Below, piece by piece: positions 1 to 9,700 of a DNA stretch of 39,832 nt (position 1 is the stretch's first letter; the number at the start of each line of letters is the position of its first letter). The stretch is from the NCBI GenBank assembly GCA_030444405.1, contig JARFPM010000017.1:1-39832 (forward strand), in the 5' to 3' direction. The notes below the pieces were generated by a model, which made no database searches, was not told where the DNA came from, and saw only the letters and a program-made list of their open reading frames with translations. The translations under genes and the position numbers were made by a program. Source of the stretch: Nitrospira sp. (GTDB taxonomy: Bacteria > Nitrospirota > Nitrospiria > Nitrospirales > Nitrospiraceae).

Positions 1-1424
1 AGATTGGTGAAGGACGCCATCACGGCAAAGAAGGTGGCTTTCAGATTGGCCGGAGCCGAGTTCGCGATCCAGGCCAACATCGGGATCATGGAAATCTGCC
101 CAAGCGGCGATTCCAGTGCCGTGTCGACCAAGGCAATGAAGCGCGCATCGACCACTCCGCCGGTCACCCTCGCCGTCCATTCGTGCACTCCATAGAACAT
201 GCCCACGATGGGAAGAGCGAGGATCGTGCCGACCACGGTCAAAACTCCGACGATGTAACTGATGGAGCGTTCGGCCATGAAGCGTCGAAGGACAAACATG
301 CCCACCAAGGCCAACGTGCTACCGATCAATGAAAGAACTGAAAGAAACTGCTGGTCGAACTTCAGCTGGTCGATCATCCACCAGGTCGCGCCCGGTCCAG
401 ATTGTGGGATGGCACGTAACATGAAGATCACCGCAGCCGTGCCGACCAAGGTAAATCGCTTATCGGCCTCCAGTTCCCGGACCAGTCTCGACATCAGAAA
501 CAGCACGATGGTCATGGAACCAGCGAACACGATCTCCTCTCGATATGGAAATCCGCCCAATCCGACTGTCAACGTGAACAGGACAAAGGCCGAGCTTCCG
601 CCGAGGATCCACCAATTGGGTTTCGTCGGTTCGCTCTCTGCAGCCCGCACATTCACCATCTCCCGTGCCTGCTCCAACGAGAACCCTTCTTGAACAAGCC
701 GTTGTCTCTGTCGACGTTTCAACCACCAGGCCAGGCCGAGCCCTGTCACCGACACAACTGGAATCACCATGGCCAGCAGATAGATTTGTTTATAGAGAAG
801 AACGAGGTCGGCCTGCGGCAGTCCTTCGGTTCCGGTGAAGACATACACATTGACCAGCGCCACAAGGATCCCGCCGCCGACAATCGCGACTCGACCGAGA
901 GTCTGCATGGTCGTATGCATCAGTTTACGCGTCTGGTCATCGAAGGGTCGGCCCTGATCGTCAACGCGAGGGACGGCCTCAACAGTCATGGCGTCTGCGA
1001 CGGCGTCTTGAATGACATATCCGATGGGGGCCAGCAGAACGCTGAGGACATACCAGACTTCCGCCGGCAAGATGGCCGTCATCGCTTCGCGATCGCCGAT
1101 CAACAGGGCCATGATACCCAGACTTATGGTCAGCAGCCCTGCGCCCAACCCAACAAGCCAGCTCTTCCATCGCCACAAGAGATCGATCGTATGGCCGATC
1201 GGCATCTTCAGAGCCCAGGGAATCCCGGCCCAAAAGCCAAGCGCGGCCAGAAATGCGGCGGAGAGACCGAGGTAGTCCTTGACGAAGAAGGTCCCAACGA
1301 TGCCGGTAAGGCCAGAGATGCCGTAGGCGACATAGACCATGAGCGGCGGCAGATAGGACAAGCGCATCTCACGGCCAAGCGAGAGAATGTTACGATCGAT
1401 CCAATGGGCGACGGCTGTCAGCAT
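1..1424 (-). CDS. MFS/BT1-like multi-pass membrane transporter (3' part missing)
   Basis: The reading frame is open from an ATG at 1424 to the window edge, about 474 codons, so the C-terminus is missing. The protein opens with MLTAVAHWIDRN and is a string of hydrophobic segments broken by short charged loops. A loop with KMPIGHTIDLLW after the second hydrophobic segment resembles the cytoplasmic loop of the folate/biopterin transporter (BT1) branch of the major facilitator superfamily. The substrate cannot be told. The ATG lies two bases after the stop of the ferredoxin/metallo-beta-lactamase gene, so the two are almost certainly co-transcribed as the tail of the long efflux operon. Membrane transporter is near certain; BT1 membership is a recognition-based inference. 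Confidence 0.7.
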   Translation of the reverse strand, partial: MLTAVAHWIDRNILSLGREMRLSYLPPLMVYVAYGISGLTGIVGTFFVKDYLGLSAAFLAALGFWAGIPWALKMPIGHTIDLLWRWKSWLVGLGAGLLTISLGIMALLIGDREAMTAILPAEVWYVLSVLLAPIGYVIQDAVADAMTVEAVPRVDDQGRPFDDQTRKLMHTTMQTLGRVAIVGGGILVALVNVYVFTGTEGLPQADLVLLYKQIYLLAMVIPVVSVTGLGLAWWLKRRQRQRLVQEGFSLEQAREMVNVRAAESEPTKPNWWILGGSSAFVLFTLTVGLGGFPYREEIVFAGSMTIVLFLMSRLVRELEADKRFTLVGTAAVIFMLRAIPQSGPGATWWMIDQLKFDQQFLSVLSLIGSTLALVGMFVLRRFMAERSISYIVGVLTVVGTILALPIVGMFYGVHEWTARVTGGVVDARFIALVDTALESPLGQISMIPMLAWIANSAPANLKATFFAVMASFTN

Positions 1425-1426
1425 CT

Positions 1427-2308
1427 CTATCGTAATCCACTGCCCTTTTCGCGACGCTCCACCAAAGCCATGAGCTGTCGTTGCATTTCTGCTGAGGAAA
1501 GCTGTACCCGATCCCCGTGCCCGGCGAGTACCCATTCAAACCGGTAGTCGAGGAGTTTGCGGATAGACTCAATCAAAGTCCATCTTTTCCAAATGAGACG
1601 GATAGGAGCTGCCAGCGACTTGGTGTGTGGATCCCACCAGAGATGATCGCCCGTGAAGAGAAATCGCTCGCGGTAGAGCAGTGCCATGCTGCCGGCGGTA
1701 TGGCCTGGAACAGGAATGAGGCGGAACTGTGGGCCGACCCGGACCGTTTCCTCCCCATCAATAATCCACTCGGCGCCCGGCACGGCGTCTGCATCATCCC
1801 GATGGATGATCCGCTTGGCTCCGAAATGCGCGGCATACTTATCCGCATCCGCCACGTCATCCTTGTGGGTGAGAAAGATATGGGCGATGCCTCCCCGCCG
1901 CTCAAAGACTTCAACCAGATGCTTGATGTACCGAGGGGAGTCGATCAGCCAGTTGCCGCCCGGATGTTCGATGAAAAAACTGTTCGCGCCGAACGATTTC
2001 TCTGAATTGAAGCCGCAACAACTCACCTCGGTTTCAATCTGGATGGGAAAGCTCGCCATCGCCGATCGCAATTGTTCTTTGTCGCTGTGTTCAGTGCCGA
2101 TCGAGCCGACAGGACAGGCAAGCAACGCCTGGTACGCTTGATGAGTCTGTGACTCACTATCCGGCTGGCGGCTGACCGCGGAATAGTCGCCGACTTCTTC
2201 GAAGCTCAGCGGCGCCAACTGGCGACAGGTGTCGCAATTGATGCACGTCGCATCCACATAGAAGTGACCAGGCGCGTTGGAGTCGAGGCGCTTGTTTCGG
2301 TCAGCCAT
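1427..2308 (-). CDS. Ferredoxin-like domain fused to metallo-beta-lactamase-fold domain
   Basis: A 293-residue protein. Residues about 15-75 form a ferredoxin-like domain with C22, C25, C28 and a C-P at 65-66, the spacing of one Fe-S cluster. Residues about 95-290 are a metallo-beta-lactamase fold: HPGGN near 115, THKDD at 147, GHTAGS at 202, GDH at 220 and GHGD at 263. The usual first metal motif HxHxDH reads H148-K-D-D-V-A-D, so the second histidine is replaced by aspartate. Similar ferredoxin/MBL fusions occur in bacteria and plants with no settled substrate. I start at ATG 2308 (MADRNKR), four bases after the glycosylase stop; the upstream in-frame extension lies inside that gene and looks non-coding. 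Redox-linked hydrolase or oxidoreductase is inference. Confidence 0.8.
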   Translation of the reverse strand: MADRNKRLDSNAPGHFYVDATCINCDTCRQLAPLSFEEVGDYSAVSRQPDSESQTHQAYQALLACPVGSIGTEHSDKEQLRSAMASFPIQIETEVSCCGFNSEKSFGANSFFIEHPGGNWLIDSPRYIKHLVEVFERRGGIAHIFLTHKDDVADADKYAAHFGAKRIIHRDDADAVPGAEWIIDGEETVRVGPQFRLIPVPGHTAGSMALLYRERFLFTGDHLWWDPHTKSLAAPIRLIWKRWTLIESIRKLLDYRFEWVLAGHGDRVQLSSAEMQRQLMALVERREKGSGLR

Positions 2309-2312
2309 CAGA

Positions 2313-2948
2313 TTACTTTCGTCCCAGCTTTTCCCGGTCAGCCGCCCGCCACAGGTACCAGGCGGCAGCCGTACGATAGGGTCTCCATCGTTCACCATGC
2401 TGAAACAGTTCTTTCGGCAGAGGCATCGTGGGCCGCAGATAGGCAATGCGGAAGCCGTTGCGCAGGCCGAAATCATCGACCGGCAACACATCGGGGCGTC
2501 CCAACTGAAAAATCAAGAGCATCTCGACTGTCCATCGCCCCACGCCTCGGACTTCACTCAGCCGCTCAACAATCGTCTCGTCATCCAATCGTTTGATCAT
2601 ACGGCTTGTCGGGACCATACCACCGAGCGTCTTCGAAGCCAGATCACGGAGCGCCAGCACCTTCGCGCGAGAAAAACCGGTCTTCCGGATTGACCGCACA
2701 TTCATGGCGAGAAGTTCATCGGGGCGAGGAAACCTTCGTCCGGGAAAGCGCGCAATGAACCGCTTGAGAATGCTCTCCGCGGCTTTGTCATGAAGCTGCT
2801 GGTAGGCGATCGCCCGGACAAGTGATTCAAACGGCGAGCGGTGCCCTTTCGGCTTCAGTGAGAAAGGACCAATCTCCCCAATCAACCGACGCATGACCGG
2901 GTCAACCTTGGAGAGATGGCCGGTCGCTTCAGAATGACGGTCGCCCAT
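2313..2948 (-). CDS. DNA-3-methyladenine glycosylase (AlkA-like, HhH-GPD)
   Basis: A 211-residue base-excision repair glycosylase that removes alkylated purines by cutting the N-glycosidic bond. Visible signatures are the conserved helix SLVRAIAYQQL near residue 42, the helix-hairpin-helix VRGVGRWTVEML at 133-144, and the LPVDD segment in which D159 matches the catalytic aspartate of the HhH-GPD superfamily. The length fits the short single-domain AlkA branch without the N-terminal TBP-like domain. No FCL cysteine motif is present, so it is not an EndoIII/MutY type. The ATG at 2948 overlaps the stop of the upstream NmrA-like gene by one base (TAATG), so translation is probably coupled. Its place in an efflux/nitroreductase operon fits defence against reactive or alkylating compounds. 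Confidence 0.9.
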   Translation of the reverse strand: MGDRHSEATGHLSKVDPVMRRLIGEIGPFSLKPKGHRSPFESLVRAIAYQQLHDKAAESILKRFIARFPGRRFPRPDELLAMNVRSIRKTGFSRAKVLALRDLASKTLGGMVPTSRMIKRLDDETIVERLSEVRGVGRWTVEMLLIFQLGRPDVLPVDDFGLRNGFRIAYLRPTMPLPKELFQHGERWRPYRTAAAWYLWRAADREKLGRK

Positions 2949-3898
2949 TAAGTCAGCGGAATACGGCTCTTGTTCCGTGCCAACCAGACCTCAAATGTTT
3001 GGAGTTCAGGATTGAGGCTCTTCGTAACAGCGGGATTGCGTGAACTACAGAACATCTCGTTGAAGTCACACTTGAACTGAAACATGTTCCCGAGGTCCTC
3101 GGCACCCTGAAAACCAAACCCTCGATACTGCTCGGGTGTCACTGCGTTGTAGCGAACGGTCTGGCCAAAGGCCTTGGTCATAGCGGCAGCCATCTCCAGG
3201 CCGGTCAAGTGCTGGCCGGCTATCCCGACCGTCTTTCCTATGTACTCCTTCCCCTTTTTGAAAATTCCCAACGCGCACTTTCCAATGTCCTCGACCGCGA
3301 TCCCGGGAAGCTTCTTATCTCCCATCGGCATTGTGAACAGGAGCGTGCCGTCCGGCCCCTTCTTTGGTCCCATGCCGAAGAAGATCAAATTGTCCCAATA
3401 AAACGAGGTCAGAAGAAACGTGACTGGGAGACCCAGCTTGCTAAACTCCCGATCGGCCTCACCTTTGGCGTCGAAATGCGGGACCTTATATCTCCCCATC
3501 AGTGTCGGCATGCGGTTGTCCGAGAGCGGCACCCATTTGCGGGTATCCTCCAACGTAGACCAGATGACATGTTGCACTTCCATGGCCTTCGCCGCCTCGG
3601 CTTGGCTCTTGGCCTGCGCATATTCTTTTTCCGGAGAAAAATGTTCCCAAAAATTGGTCAGGCAAAAAACCCCGTACGCGCCCGAAAAAGCTCGCTTCAG
3701 GCTATCCGCGTCATCCAGGTCAGCGGACACCACCTCAGCCCCAAGCTTGGCGAGAGTCTTGGCTTTGTCCGAACTCACATCCCTCGTCAATGCACGAGCA
3801 ATAAAGGTCTTGTCTGGATCGCTCAAAATTGCCCGCACAAGCCCACCACCCTGGGCCCCTGTCGCCCCCACAACGGCGATGATTTTCTTTTCAGCCAC
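2948..3898 (-). CDS. NmrA-like NAD(P)-binding protein
   Basis: A 316-residue atypical short-chain dehydrogenase of the NmrA/HSCARG type. The N-terminal Rossmann motif GATGAQGGG, the ALTRD segment after beta-2 (dinucleotide phosphate recognition) and the SADLDD and VFCLTNFW segments are typical. The classical YxxxK catalytic pair is not evident, as in NmrA proteins that sense NAD(P) redox state instead of catalysing; an enzymatic role is not excluded. I choose the GTG at 3898 (VAEKK) because GGAGGG stands nine bases upstream; an ATG seven codons earlier would swallow that ribosome site. It sits between an SDR gene and the glycosylase in the same operon. A second NmrA-like gene lies at 21401-22258. 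Confidence 0.85.
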   Translation of the reverse strand: MAEKKIIAVVGATGAQGGGLVRAILSDPDKTFIARALTRDVSSDKAKTLAKLGAEVVSADLDDADSLKRAFSGAYGVFCLTNFWEHFSPEKEYAQAKSQAEAAKAMEVQHVIWSTLEDTRKWVPLSDNRMPTLMGRYKVPHFDAKGEADREFSKLGLPVTFLLTSFYWDNLIFFGMGPKKGPDGTLLFTMPMGDKKLPGIAVEDIGKCALGIFKKGKEYIGKTVGIAGQHLTGLEMAAAMTKAFGQTVRYNAVTPEQYRGFGFQGAEDLGNMFQFKCDFNEMFCSSRNPAVTKSLNPELQTFEVWLARNKSRIPLT

Positions 3899-3943
3899 GA
3901 TATTTATCCCTCCCTGCAAACCGGTCCGAACTGCTTTGGCGCA

Positions 3944-4675
3944 TCACATGACGATGCCCCCGCCGGCCTGTATCGTCTGTCCCGTCAGCCACCGGGCCTC
4001 TTCGCTCACAATGAACGCCACGACATCGGCTATATCTTTGGGCACACCGAGCCGTTTCATCGGCGACAGTTGAATGCCGATCTGCCGATATTCCTCCATC
4101 ATCATCCCGGTTTCGGTAAAACCCGGCGAGACGGTATTCACGGTGATCCCCTTCGGAGCCAGTTCTTGAGCCAATCCCTTGGTGTATTGCTCAAGCGCCG
4201 CCTTGCTCCCGAGATAGGCGGTGGCCCCGGGAAAGTGCAGATGCGTCCCGCCGGTAGAGATGTTCACGACACGTCCTCCGTCTTTCAGCACTCTTGCCGC
4301 TTCCTGCATGGCAAAGTACGGTCCCTTCGCATTCAAATCGACCACCGCGTCAAAGTCGGATTCCGTCGTCTCTTCAAGCGGTTTCGGCATGAACTTTCCG
4401 GCGTTATTCACGAGGATGTCCAGACGGTTGAATTGCTTGACCGTATCGACCACGAGCCGGCGCGCGTCCGTCACCTGGCTCATGTCGGCTTGGACCGCCA
4501 ATGCCTTGCCCCCTTTAGCTTGAATGCCCGCAACAACCTGTTGAGCTTTTTCCGCACTCTTTGAATAGTTCACCACAACGATGGCACCGTCCTCCGCCAA
4601 TCGTTCTGCGATCGCGCGACCGATCCCGTTGGAGGCCCCGGTCACAATCGCCACCTTTCCGCTCAACAATTTCAT
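3944..4675 (-). CDS. Short-chain dehydrogenase/reductase (FabG-like classical SDR)
   Basis: A 243-residue classical SDR, a soluble NAD(P)H-dependent oxidoreductase. It carries the cofactor motif TGASNGIG at 12-19, NNAG at 90-93, the active-site serine S140 (NIST), and Y154-x3-K158 (AYLGSK). The C-terminal segment [17 protein letters not shown] is the usual family ending. It resembles 3-oxoacyl-ACP reductase and glucose-dehydrogenase-like SDRs, but nothing nearby points to fatty-acid synthesis, so the substrate is unknown. The ATG at 4675 follows a GAGGAG ribosome site. It lies 33 bases after the nitroreductase and 45 before the NmrA-like gene, so it belongs to the same operon and probably reduces carbonyl products of a shared detoxification route. 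Confidence 0.9.
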   Translation of the reverse strand: MKLLSGKVAIVTGASNGIGRAIAERLAEDGAIVVVNYSKSAEKAQQVVAGIQAKGGKALAVQADMSQVTDARRLVVDTVKQFNRLDILVNNAGKFMPKPLEETTESDFDAVVDLNAKGPYFAMQEAARVLKDGGRVVNISTGGTHLHFPGATAYLGSKAALEQYTKGLAQELAPKGITVNTVSPGFTETGMMMEEYRQIGIQLSPMKRLGVPKDIADVVAFIVSEEARWLTGQTIQAGGGIVM

Positions 4676-4708
4676 CGGTTAGACTCCTCTTCTCGAGCCA
4701 TGACAGTG

Positions 4709-5305
4709 CTAGGAAATGGGGCTTCCCCACTGCCCAAAAAATGTCCACTCTCGAATCGGCCTGCGACTTCGAGGCCGTAATTCGCGTTCTCGCAGCCGCT
4801 CGGGAAGAACGGCTGGATCACCTGGATAGCCGACGGCGATCATGGCAACCGGCTCGTAGCCTGAAGGAATATGGAGATCGGCTCGCGCCTTCTCGACGTC
4901 AAAGCCTGCCATCTGATGAGCGACCAATCCCTGTGCCGTCGCTTGTAAGACGAGATTCTCAACGGCCAATCCTGTATCGTGAAAGGCATGCCGGTTCGGC
5001 TTGTCGTCATCTTCAAAGTTGATGCTCGCAATCGAAAGTATCAGCACCGGCGCGCGGATGACCCAGATCCTATTCCCCTCCGTCAGACAATCAAACAGTC
5101 GCCTCCACTCCGCTTCGTGGTCTCGCTTCGTCGCGACGATAAATCGCCAAGGCTGTTCGTTGTTCGACGAAGGCGCCCACCGAGCGGCTTCAAAAAGAGT
5201 TCGTAGTAGGTCGGCGTCTACAGCCCGCTCATTAAAGGCGCGGGGGCTCCAACGACGGGCCAGCAAGTCATGAATCGGGAACTCAATGGGGGCCATCTTG
5301 TCCAT
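4709..5305 (-). CDS. Nitroreductase family protein
   Basis: A 198-residue flavoprotein of the nitroreductase fold, expected to bind FMN and reduce nitro groups, quinones or similar electrophiles with NAD(P)H. Family marks are the N-terminal RRWSPRAFNER segment (the RRSxRxF FMN contact), ARWAPSSNNEQPWRF at about 43-57, the mid-protein DTGLAVENLVLQA helix, and AMIAVGYPGD near the end. The ATG at 5305 has AGGG just upstream; a GTG two codons earlier is the alternative. It starts eight bases after the stop of the RND outer-membrane channel, so efflux pump and reductase share a transcript, a combination that makes sense for handling nitroaromatic or quinone-like toxicants. Confidence 0.88.
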   Translation of the reverse strand: MDKMAPIEFPIHDLLARRWSPRAFNERAVDADLLRTLFEAARWAPSSNNEQPWRFIVATKRDHEAEWRRLFDCLTEGNRIWVIRAPVLILSIASINFEDDDKPNRHAFHDTGLAVENLVLQATAQGLVAHQMAGFDVEKARADLHIPSGYEPVAMIAVGYPGDPAVLPERLRERELRPRSRRPIREWTFFGQWGSPIS

Positions 5306-5312
5306 GATCACC

Positions 5313-6725
5313 CTAGCTTTTCAAGTTCTCCTTCGCTGGTTCCATGTCCGGCGTCCAGCCGCCTCCCAAGGCCTTGTAGAGTTGGATAACGGATACCAGG
5401 TGCAGCCGGTGCGTGCTGGTCAAGGCGAGCTCCGCTTCGAATAGGTTTCTCCGCGCAACGAGCACATCGAGGTAGTTCGCCAGCCCACCTTTATACCGGA
5501 GTTCGGCCAGCTTCAGGGCTGACTGGAGCGCCGCAACCTGTTGTCGCTGCGCCTCGCTCTGCGTTCGCGCCGTACGGACTGCAACAAGCGCGTCCTCAAC
5601 CTCGCGGAAGGCAACGAGGATATTTTGCTCATATTTCGCGAGCGCCTGTCGGTGCTGCGCTTCGGCCGCATCCTGCGCAAACCCCAGTGCCATACTGTTC
5701 AACAACGGACCGGCGAATCCGGCTCCCGCCACACCGAAGGAAGCCGGATCCGTGAAAAACTGCGAATACTCGGGACTGGCTGCGCCGACCAGGCCTGTAA
5801 GTGTGACTTTTGGAAAGCGATCAGCCTTTGCTGCGCCGATGCGGGCCGTCGCGGCCGCAAGCTGCTGTTCGGTTTGCAAGACATCGGGCCGCCGCTGCAA
5901 CAATTCAGAGGGTAGCCCCGGCGGCACCTCGGGCGGCATGACTTGGTCGCTCAACGGCCGGCCGCGCGTCACGGCAAATGGCTTGCGGCCGAGGAGCACA
6001 CTCAGCGCATTCTCAGCTTGAATCATCTGTCGGTGAAGTTCCGCCGTACGGGCCGCTGCGTTGGCCCGTTCCGCTTCGAACTGATCGGCGTCCAGTTTCG
6101 ACGTCATTCCTTGACGTAGCCGTGCCTGGGCAATCCGAACGGATTCTTCCCACGATTGCAGTGTGCGCTTTGCGATATCGAGCTGTGCGTCGAGCTGGAG
6201 CACATTGAAATAGGCTTCCGCCACGCCGCTGACCAGCTGGAGGACGACCGCCCGGCGGTTTTCCTCCTTGGAGAGCAGATCTTTCTGCGCCGCTTCGAAC
6301 GAACGCCTGATCCTCCCAAAGAAATCGATCTCCCAGGACAGGTTGCCTTGCAGATAATAATTGAAGGGGTTCGCAAAGCCCGGAACGAGGAAGACGGTCT
6401 TTTTCCCAAACGGGAGATTGCCTGCCGCCGTGATGGTAGGGAAGAAATCCTGTCTGGAGATAAAGGCGCGGGCCTGAAACTCTTCGATGACCGCGACCGC
6501 GTGCTGGAGGTCCCTGTTCTCAGCCAGCGCGATCCTGATCAAGGCCTGCAACTGCTCATCCCGCAGCAGATCCCACCAGGGCAAGTTCGCGATCGACGGA
6601 GCATCAGGTGCCCCTTCGGCCATTCTGAAGGTAGCGGGAGATTCTGACTTCGGGCGTTCGTAGTCTGGTCCCAGCGCGCAGGCCGCCAGGAGTATCAACA
6701 ATGCAATAGCCAGTAAGGTACGCAC
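5313..6725 (-). CDS. RND efflux outer-membrane lipoprotein (NodT/OprM family)
   Basis: A 470-residue TolC-like channel. The N-terminus is a lipoprotein signal, MRTLLAIALLILLAAC, with the lipobox cysteine at residue 16, followed by the family motif GPDYERP. Two internal halves show the outer-membrane efflux repeat; LLQRRPDVLQTEQQL near the middle and the AELRYKGGLANYLDVLVAR region near the end are diagnostic. It would form the trimeric outer-membrane and periplasmic duct for the pump encoded just upstream. The start is GTG at 6725, with AAGGAG nine bases ahead; the pump's stop precedes it by one base. All three parts of the tripartite pump are present and intact. Confidence 0.93.
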   Translation of the reverse strand: MRTLLAIALLILLAACALGPDYERPKSESPATFRMAEGAPDAPSIANLPWWDLLRDEQLQALIRIALAENRDLQHAVAVIEEFQARAFISRQDFFPTITAAGNLPFGKKTVFLVPGFANPFNYYLQGNLSWEIDFFGRIRRSFEAAQKDLLSKEENRRAVVLQLVSGVAEAYFNVLQLDAQLDIAKRTLQSWEESVRIAQARLRQGMTSKLDADQFEAERANAAARTAELHRQMIQAENALSVLLGRKPFAVTRGRPLSDQVMPPEVPPGLPSELLQRRPDVLQTEQQLAAATARIGAAKADRFPKVTLTGLVGAASPEYSQFFTDPASFGVAGAGFAGPLLNSMALGFAQDAAEAQHRQALAKYEQNILVAFREVEDALVAVRTARTQSEAQRQQVAALQSALKLAELRYKGGLANYLDVLVARRNLFEAELALTSTHRLHLVSVIQLYKALGGGWTPDMEPAKENLKS

Positions 6726-6726
6726 G

Positions 6727-9700
6727 TCAGAGCTCCTTCTCCGATGAGTGGGGCGGCATCATCGCTTGGCTGAGCGTCATGGCCGGTTGGGTCCCACGCC
6801 GGGTCAACTTGCGAATCAATACATAGAACAACGGAACGAAAAAGATTGCAAGGAACGTCGCCGCCAACATGCCGCCCATGACACCGGTGCCGATCGACTG
6901 ACGACTTGCCGCACCGGCGCCGCTCGCGATGACCAGCGGAACCATGCCGAATATGAAGGCCATCGAGGTCATGATGATCGGACGAAAGCGCAACCTCGCC
7001 GCTTCGACCGCCGCTTCGATCAAGGGACGGCCTGCTTCGTATCTGGTGTTGGCGAACTCGACGATCAAAATCGCATTCTTGGCCGAAAGGCCGATCAATG
7101 TGACAAGACCGATTTGGAAGTAAATATCATTTTCGAAACCTCGAAGCCAGACAGCCGTCAACGCCCCAAAAACCGCGAACGGAACGGCGAGAATCACAGC
7201 AAACGGTACCGCCCAACTCTCGAACTGCGCCGCCAACACCAGGAAGACCATCAACAAGCCGATCACAAAGACCTGGGCCGATTGCCCGCCTACCCGCCGC
7301 TCTTGAAACGAAATATTGCTCCAATCGATCGCATATCCCTGCGGAACCAGCACGTCCTTCGCCACTCGTTCCAACGCTTCGATGGCTTGACCTGAGCTGA
7401 AGCCAGGCGCGGCAGCACCCAGCAGAAGCGCCGTATTGTAGCCATTGAAATGATTCACGGGATCCGGTCCGCTCTGATACTCCGCCGTCACGACCGTATC
7501 GAGTGGGATCATGTTGACGCCCTGTGCGTTCTGGGTCCGCACATAAATTTTTGAGAGATCCTGTGGCGTCGACCGATACTCGGCATCGGCTTCGGTCTGC
7601 ACGTGATACACGCGACCAAACTTCACAAAGTCATTAATGTAGAAATTGCCGAAGTACGCCTGCAGGGTGTCAAAGATATCCGAAATCGGGATACCCAACG
7701 CCTTTGCCCGCTCCCGATTCACATTGGCATAGAGCCTCGGCGAGGACACACGGAAATTCGTCCCGACGCGCCCGATCGCTGGTTCTTTTTGCGCCCGCTC
7801 GACGAATTGCTGTGCCACCATGGCGAATTTCTTGAAGTCGCCGCTGCTCGGATCCTGGATCTGCGCAGAGAATCCACCAACGGCCCCCACTCCACGAATC
7901 GACGGCGCATTGAATGCAAGGAGCAGGGCCTCAGGAATTTTTGCGAACTCCGCATAGGCCGCGCCGACAAGCGCCTTCGCATGGTACTGCGGCTCCGGCC
8001 GTTCATCCCATAATACCAAGGGGACAAACATCGTCGCAGAGTTCGGCCCTCTGGTGCCGAACACGAAATTTTGGCCCGTTAAGGCATCGGTGGAATGCAC
8101 CGCTGGAATCGCCTGAAAAAACCGCTCAATCCGTTCGAGGACCGCCACGGTCCGCTGCTTCGATGCACCGTCCGGCAATTGCGCGATCACGATGAAGTAG
8201 CCCTGATCTTCTTCCGGTAGAAAACTCTTTGGGAGCTTTTGGAACAGTCCGACGCTCGCAACAACGAGCAACGCAAAGACCGCCATGACACGAAGCGGTC
8301 TAACAAGGAGCGCAGCGGTCGTTCGTGTATAGCCCCGCTGCGTCCCACCGAACCAGCGATCAAAGAGGTCCCAGAAGCCGCTCCGTTTCCCGTGCTTCGG
8401 CGCAAGGACGACGCCGCACAGTGCGGGGCTCAGGGTCAGCGCCACGAACCCGGACACGGTGACCGAAATCGCAATCGTCGCCGCAAATTGCTTATAGAGC
8501 GCCCCGGTGATCCCGCCAATAAAACCGACAGGAGCAAAGACGGATACCAAGACCAGGACAATCGCGATGATAGGCTCGGTGACTTCGCTCATCGCCCGCT
8601 TGGCCGCTTCTTTTGCCGACAGGCGATCCTCGCGCATATGGCGTTCGACGTTTTCCACCACCACGATCGCGTCGTCAACCACGATACCGATCGCGAGCAC
8701 CATCCCAAAAAGAGTGATCGTATTGATCGAGAACCCAAGGGCATAGAGACCGATAAAAGTCCCGATCAACGACACCGGCACGGCGACGGTCGGAATGATG
8801 GTGGCCCGCCAAGTTTGCAGGAACAGATACACGACGAGGACCACCAGCACCATCGCTTCCAACAGCGTCTTGACCACTTCCTTGATCGAGATTTCGATGA
8901 ACCGAGTGGTGTCGTACGGCGTGTCGTACGACACGCTGGGTGGGAAATTCTTGGCCAGCTCATCCATCTGATCTCTGGTGCGACGCACCGTATCGAGCGC
9001 ATTTGCACCGGGAGATAAGAACGTCAGGATGAACGTGGTGGGTTTGCTGTTCCATCGGCCTTCCAGGCCATAGGACTGAGCTCCTAGTTCGATACGCGCG
9101 ACATCCTTCAGTCGAACCGTGGAGCCGTCTGGGAGAGCACGAACGATCAACTCCTCAAACTCCTTCACCTCTGTAAGCCGGCCCTTCGTGATGATCGGGA
9201 TCGTGAGCTCGGTCCCCTTCGGAGCTGGTTCTCGCCCAATCGTCCCGGCAGGATAGTCACGGTTCTGCTCACGAATGATCGTCGTAATATCGTTGGGGGT
9301 CAGATTCAGTTTGGCCATCAACATCGGGTTGAGGATGATCCGCATGCTGTAATTTTGCTGCCCGAACACCAGCGCGTCCCCCACACCTTTGACCCGTTTC
9401 AACTCATCGACCAGTCGAAGCGTCGCGTAGTTCGAGAGAAAGACGGCGTCGTGTCGCGGATCGGTTGACTTGAGCGCAATGACCAACACGAGGTCGGGCG
9501 ACATCTTCTTCACGGAAATTCCCTGCCGGACCACTTCCGGAGGAAGTTGCGGTTCGGCGAGTTTTTCACGATTCTGAGTCTGGACTTGGGCGATATCCGG
9601 ATTGGTGCCGATCTCAAACGTCAGCTTCAGCGTGACATGCCCATCGTTACTGCTGGTCGATTCGTAGTACAGCAGATTATCGATCCCTGGAAGAGTAACC

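Noticed and set aside
690-1547. A 285-codon plus-strand open frame
   Set aside because: It is antisense to the membrane transporter and the end of the MBL gene, and reads as a hydrophilic shadow.
3209-4564. A 451-codon plus-strand open frame
   Set aside because: It lies antisense to the NmrA-like and SDR genes, which have clear family motifs and ribosome sites; the frame's protein is arginine- and proline-rich and motif-free.
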